From: Chloroflexota bacterium
GTDB lineage: Bacteria; Chloroflexota; Anaerolineae; UBA1429
Assembly: GCA_012513725.1 (NCBI GenBank)
Contig: JAAZBQ010000133.1
Location: 1-5,417, forward strand
DNA length: 5,417 bases
Direction: 5' to 3'
The notes beneath the pieces are model-generated. The model saw nothing but the letters and a program-made list of their open reading frames with translations. It did no database searches and was not told the DNA's origin. The position numbers were made by a program, and so were the translations under genes. Shown here piece by piece: positions 5,313 through 5,417 of the stretch (position 1 is the stretch's first letter; every line of letters starts with the position of its first letter).

Positions 5313-5417
5313 ACCTTTGCAGAAACCGCCGATACGCGCGACACACGACCTGCAGATCGCGCTGGACGGTAGGCTCTGAGCGCACCACGCGCGCGGCGAT
5401 GTCACGAATGGTCAGCC
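5308..5417 (-). CDS. C-terminal end of a helix-turn-helix DNA-binding protein (start beyond right edge)
   Basis: Only the last 35 residues and the TGA stop are in the window. They contain a helix-turn-helix pattern, TIRDIAARVVRSEPTVQRDL, in which IAARVVRSEPTVQRDL resembles the IAxxLxVSxxTVRRDL recognition segment of DeoR-type and related HTH domains. A basic tail, VCRAYRRFLQRS, follows. With the HTH this close to the C-terminus, it may be a small phage regulator, for example one controlling late genes, or a domain of a longer protein; the window cannot decide. It is the gene just upstream of the packaging block on the same strand, separated by about 170 bp that hold the tandem repeat and the two hairpins. 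Confidence 0.6.
   Translation of the reverse strand, partial: LTIRDIAARVVRSEPTVQRDLQVVCRAYRRFLQRS

Overview
This window is the packaging and head-building end of a tailed-phage (Caudoviricetes) late operon, either a prophage or a free phage genome. All recognisable genes lie on the minus strand and read right to left: end of an HTH regulator (5417-5308), an about 170-bp structured leader, a possible 30-residue peptide, an HNH endonuclease, terminase small subunit, terminase large subunit, a 74-residue conserved-looking small protein, a portal protein fused to a MuF-like minor head domain, and the first 101 codons of an HK97-type prohead protease that leaves the left edge. This is the HK97-like order (HNH - TerS - TerL - portal - protease - [capsid expected next, outside the window]).

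The DNA is strongly GC-rich, so long spurious ORFs run antisense to the real genes. The terminase, TerS and HNH sequences look most like those I recall from phages and prophages of actinobacteria (TerS starting MPGPVPK, TerL with an RKGSAKTE P-loop). A Chloroflexota or high-GC Firmicutes host cannot be excluded from sequence alone. The genes are packed tightly: ATGA overlaps at TerS/TerL and TerL/74-aa protein, a 1-bp gap before the portal gene, and a 15-bp gap before the protease. I see no convincing promoter or terminator inside the block, so it is probably one transcript with translational coupling.

Functionally, TerS should recognise the phage DNA. TerL (ATPase plus nuclease) should translocate and cut it, with the HNH protein probably assisting cleavage as in cos-type HK97-like phages. 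The portal would be the entry channel and connector, and the MuF-like tail would be a minor head component. The protease would process the capsid precursor.

The most notable points are: the portal-MuF fusion; the small protein between TerL and portal, whose sequence pattern resembles an Sm/LSm beta-barrel; and the leader upstream of the HNH gene. That leader has two adjacent hairpins, and the loop of one is complementary to the ribosome-binding region of the 30-codon ORF overlapping the HNH start. A four-unit 9-bp repeat sits at the stop codon of the HTH gene. No defence system, CRISPR array, tRNA or insertion sequence was found.
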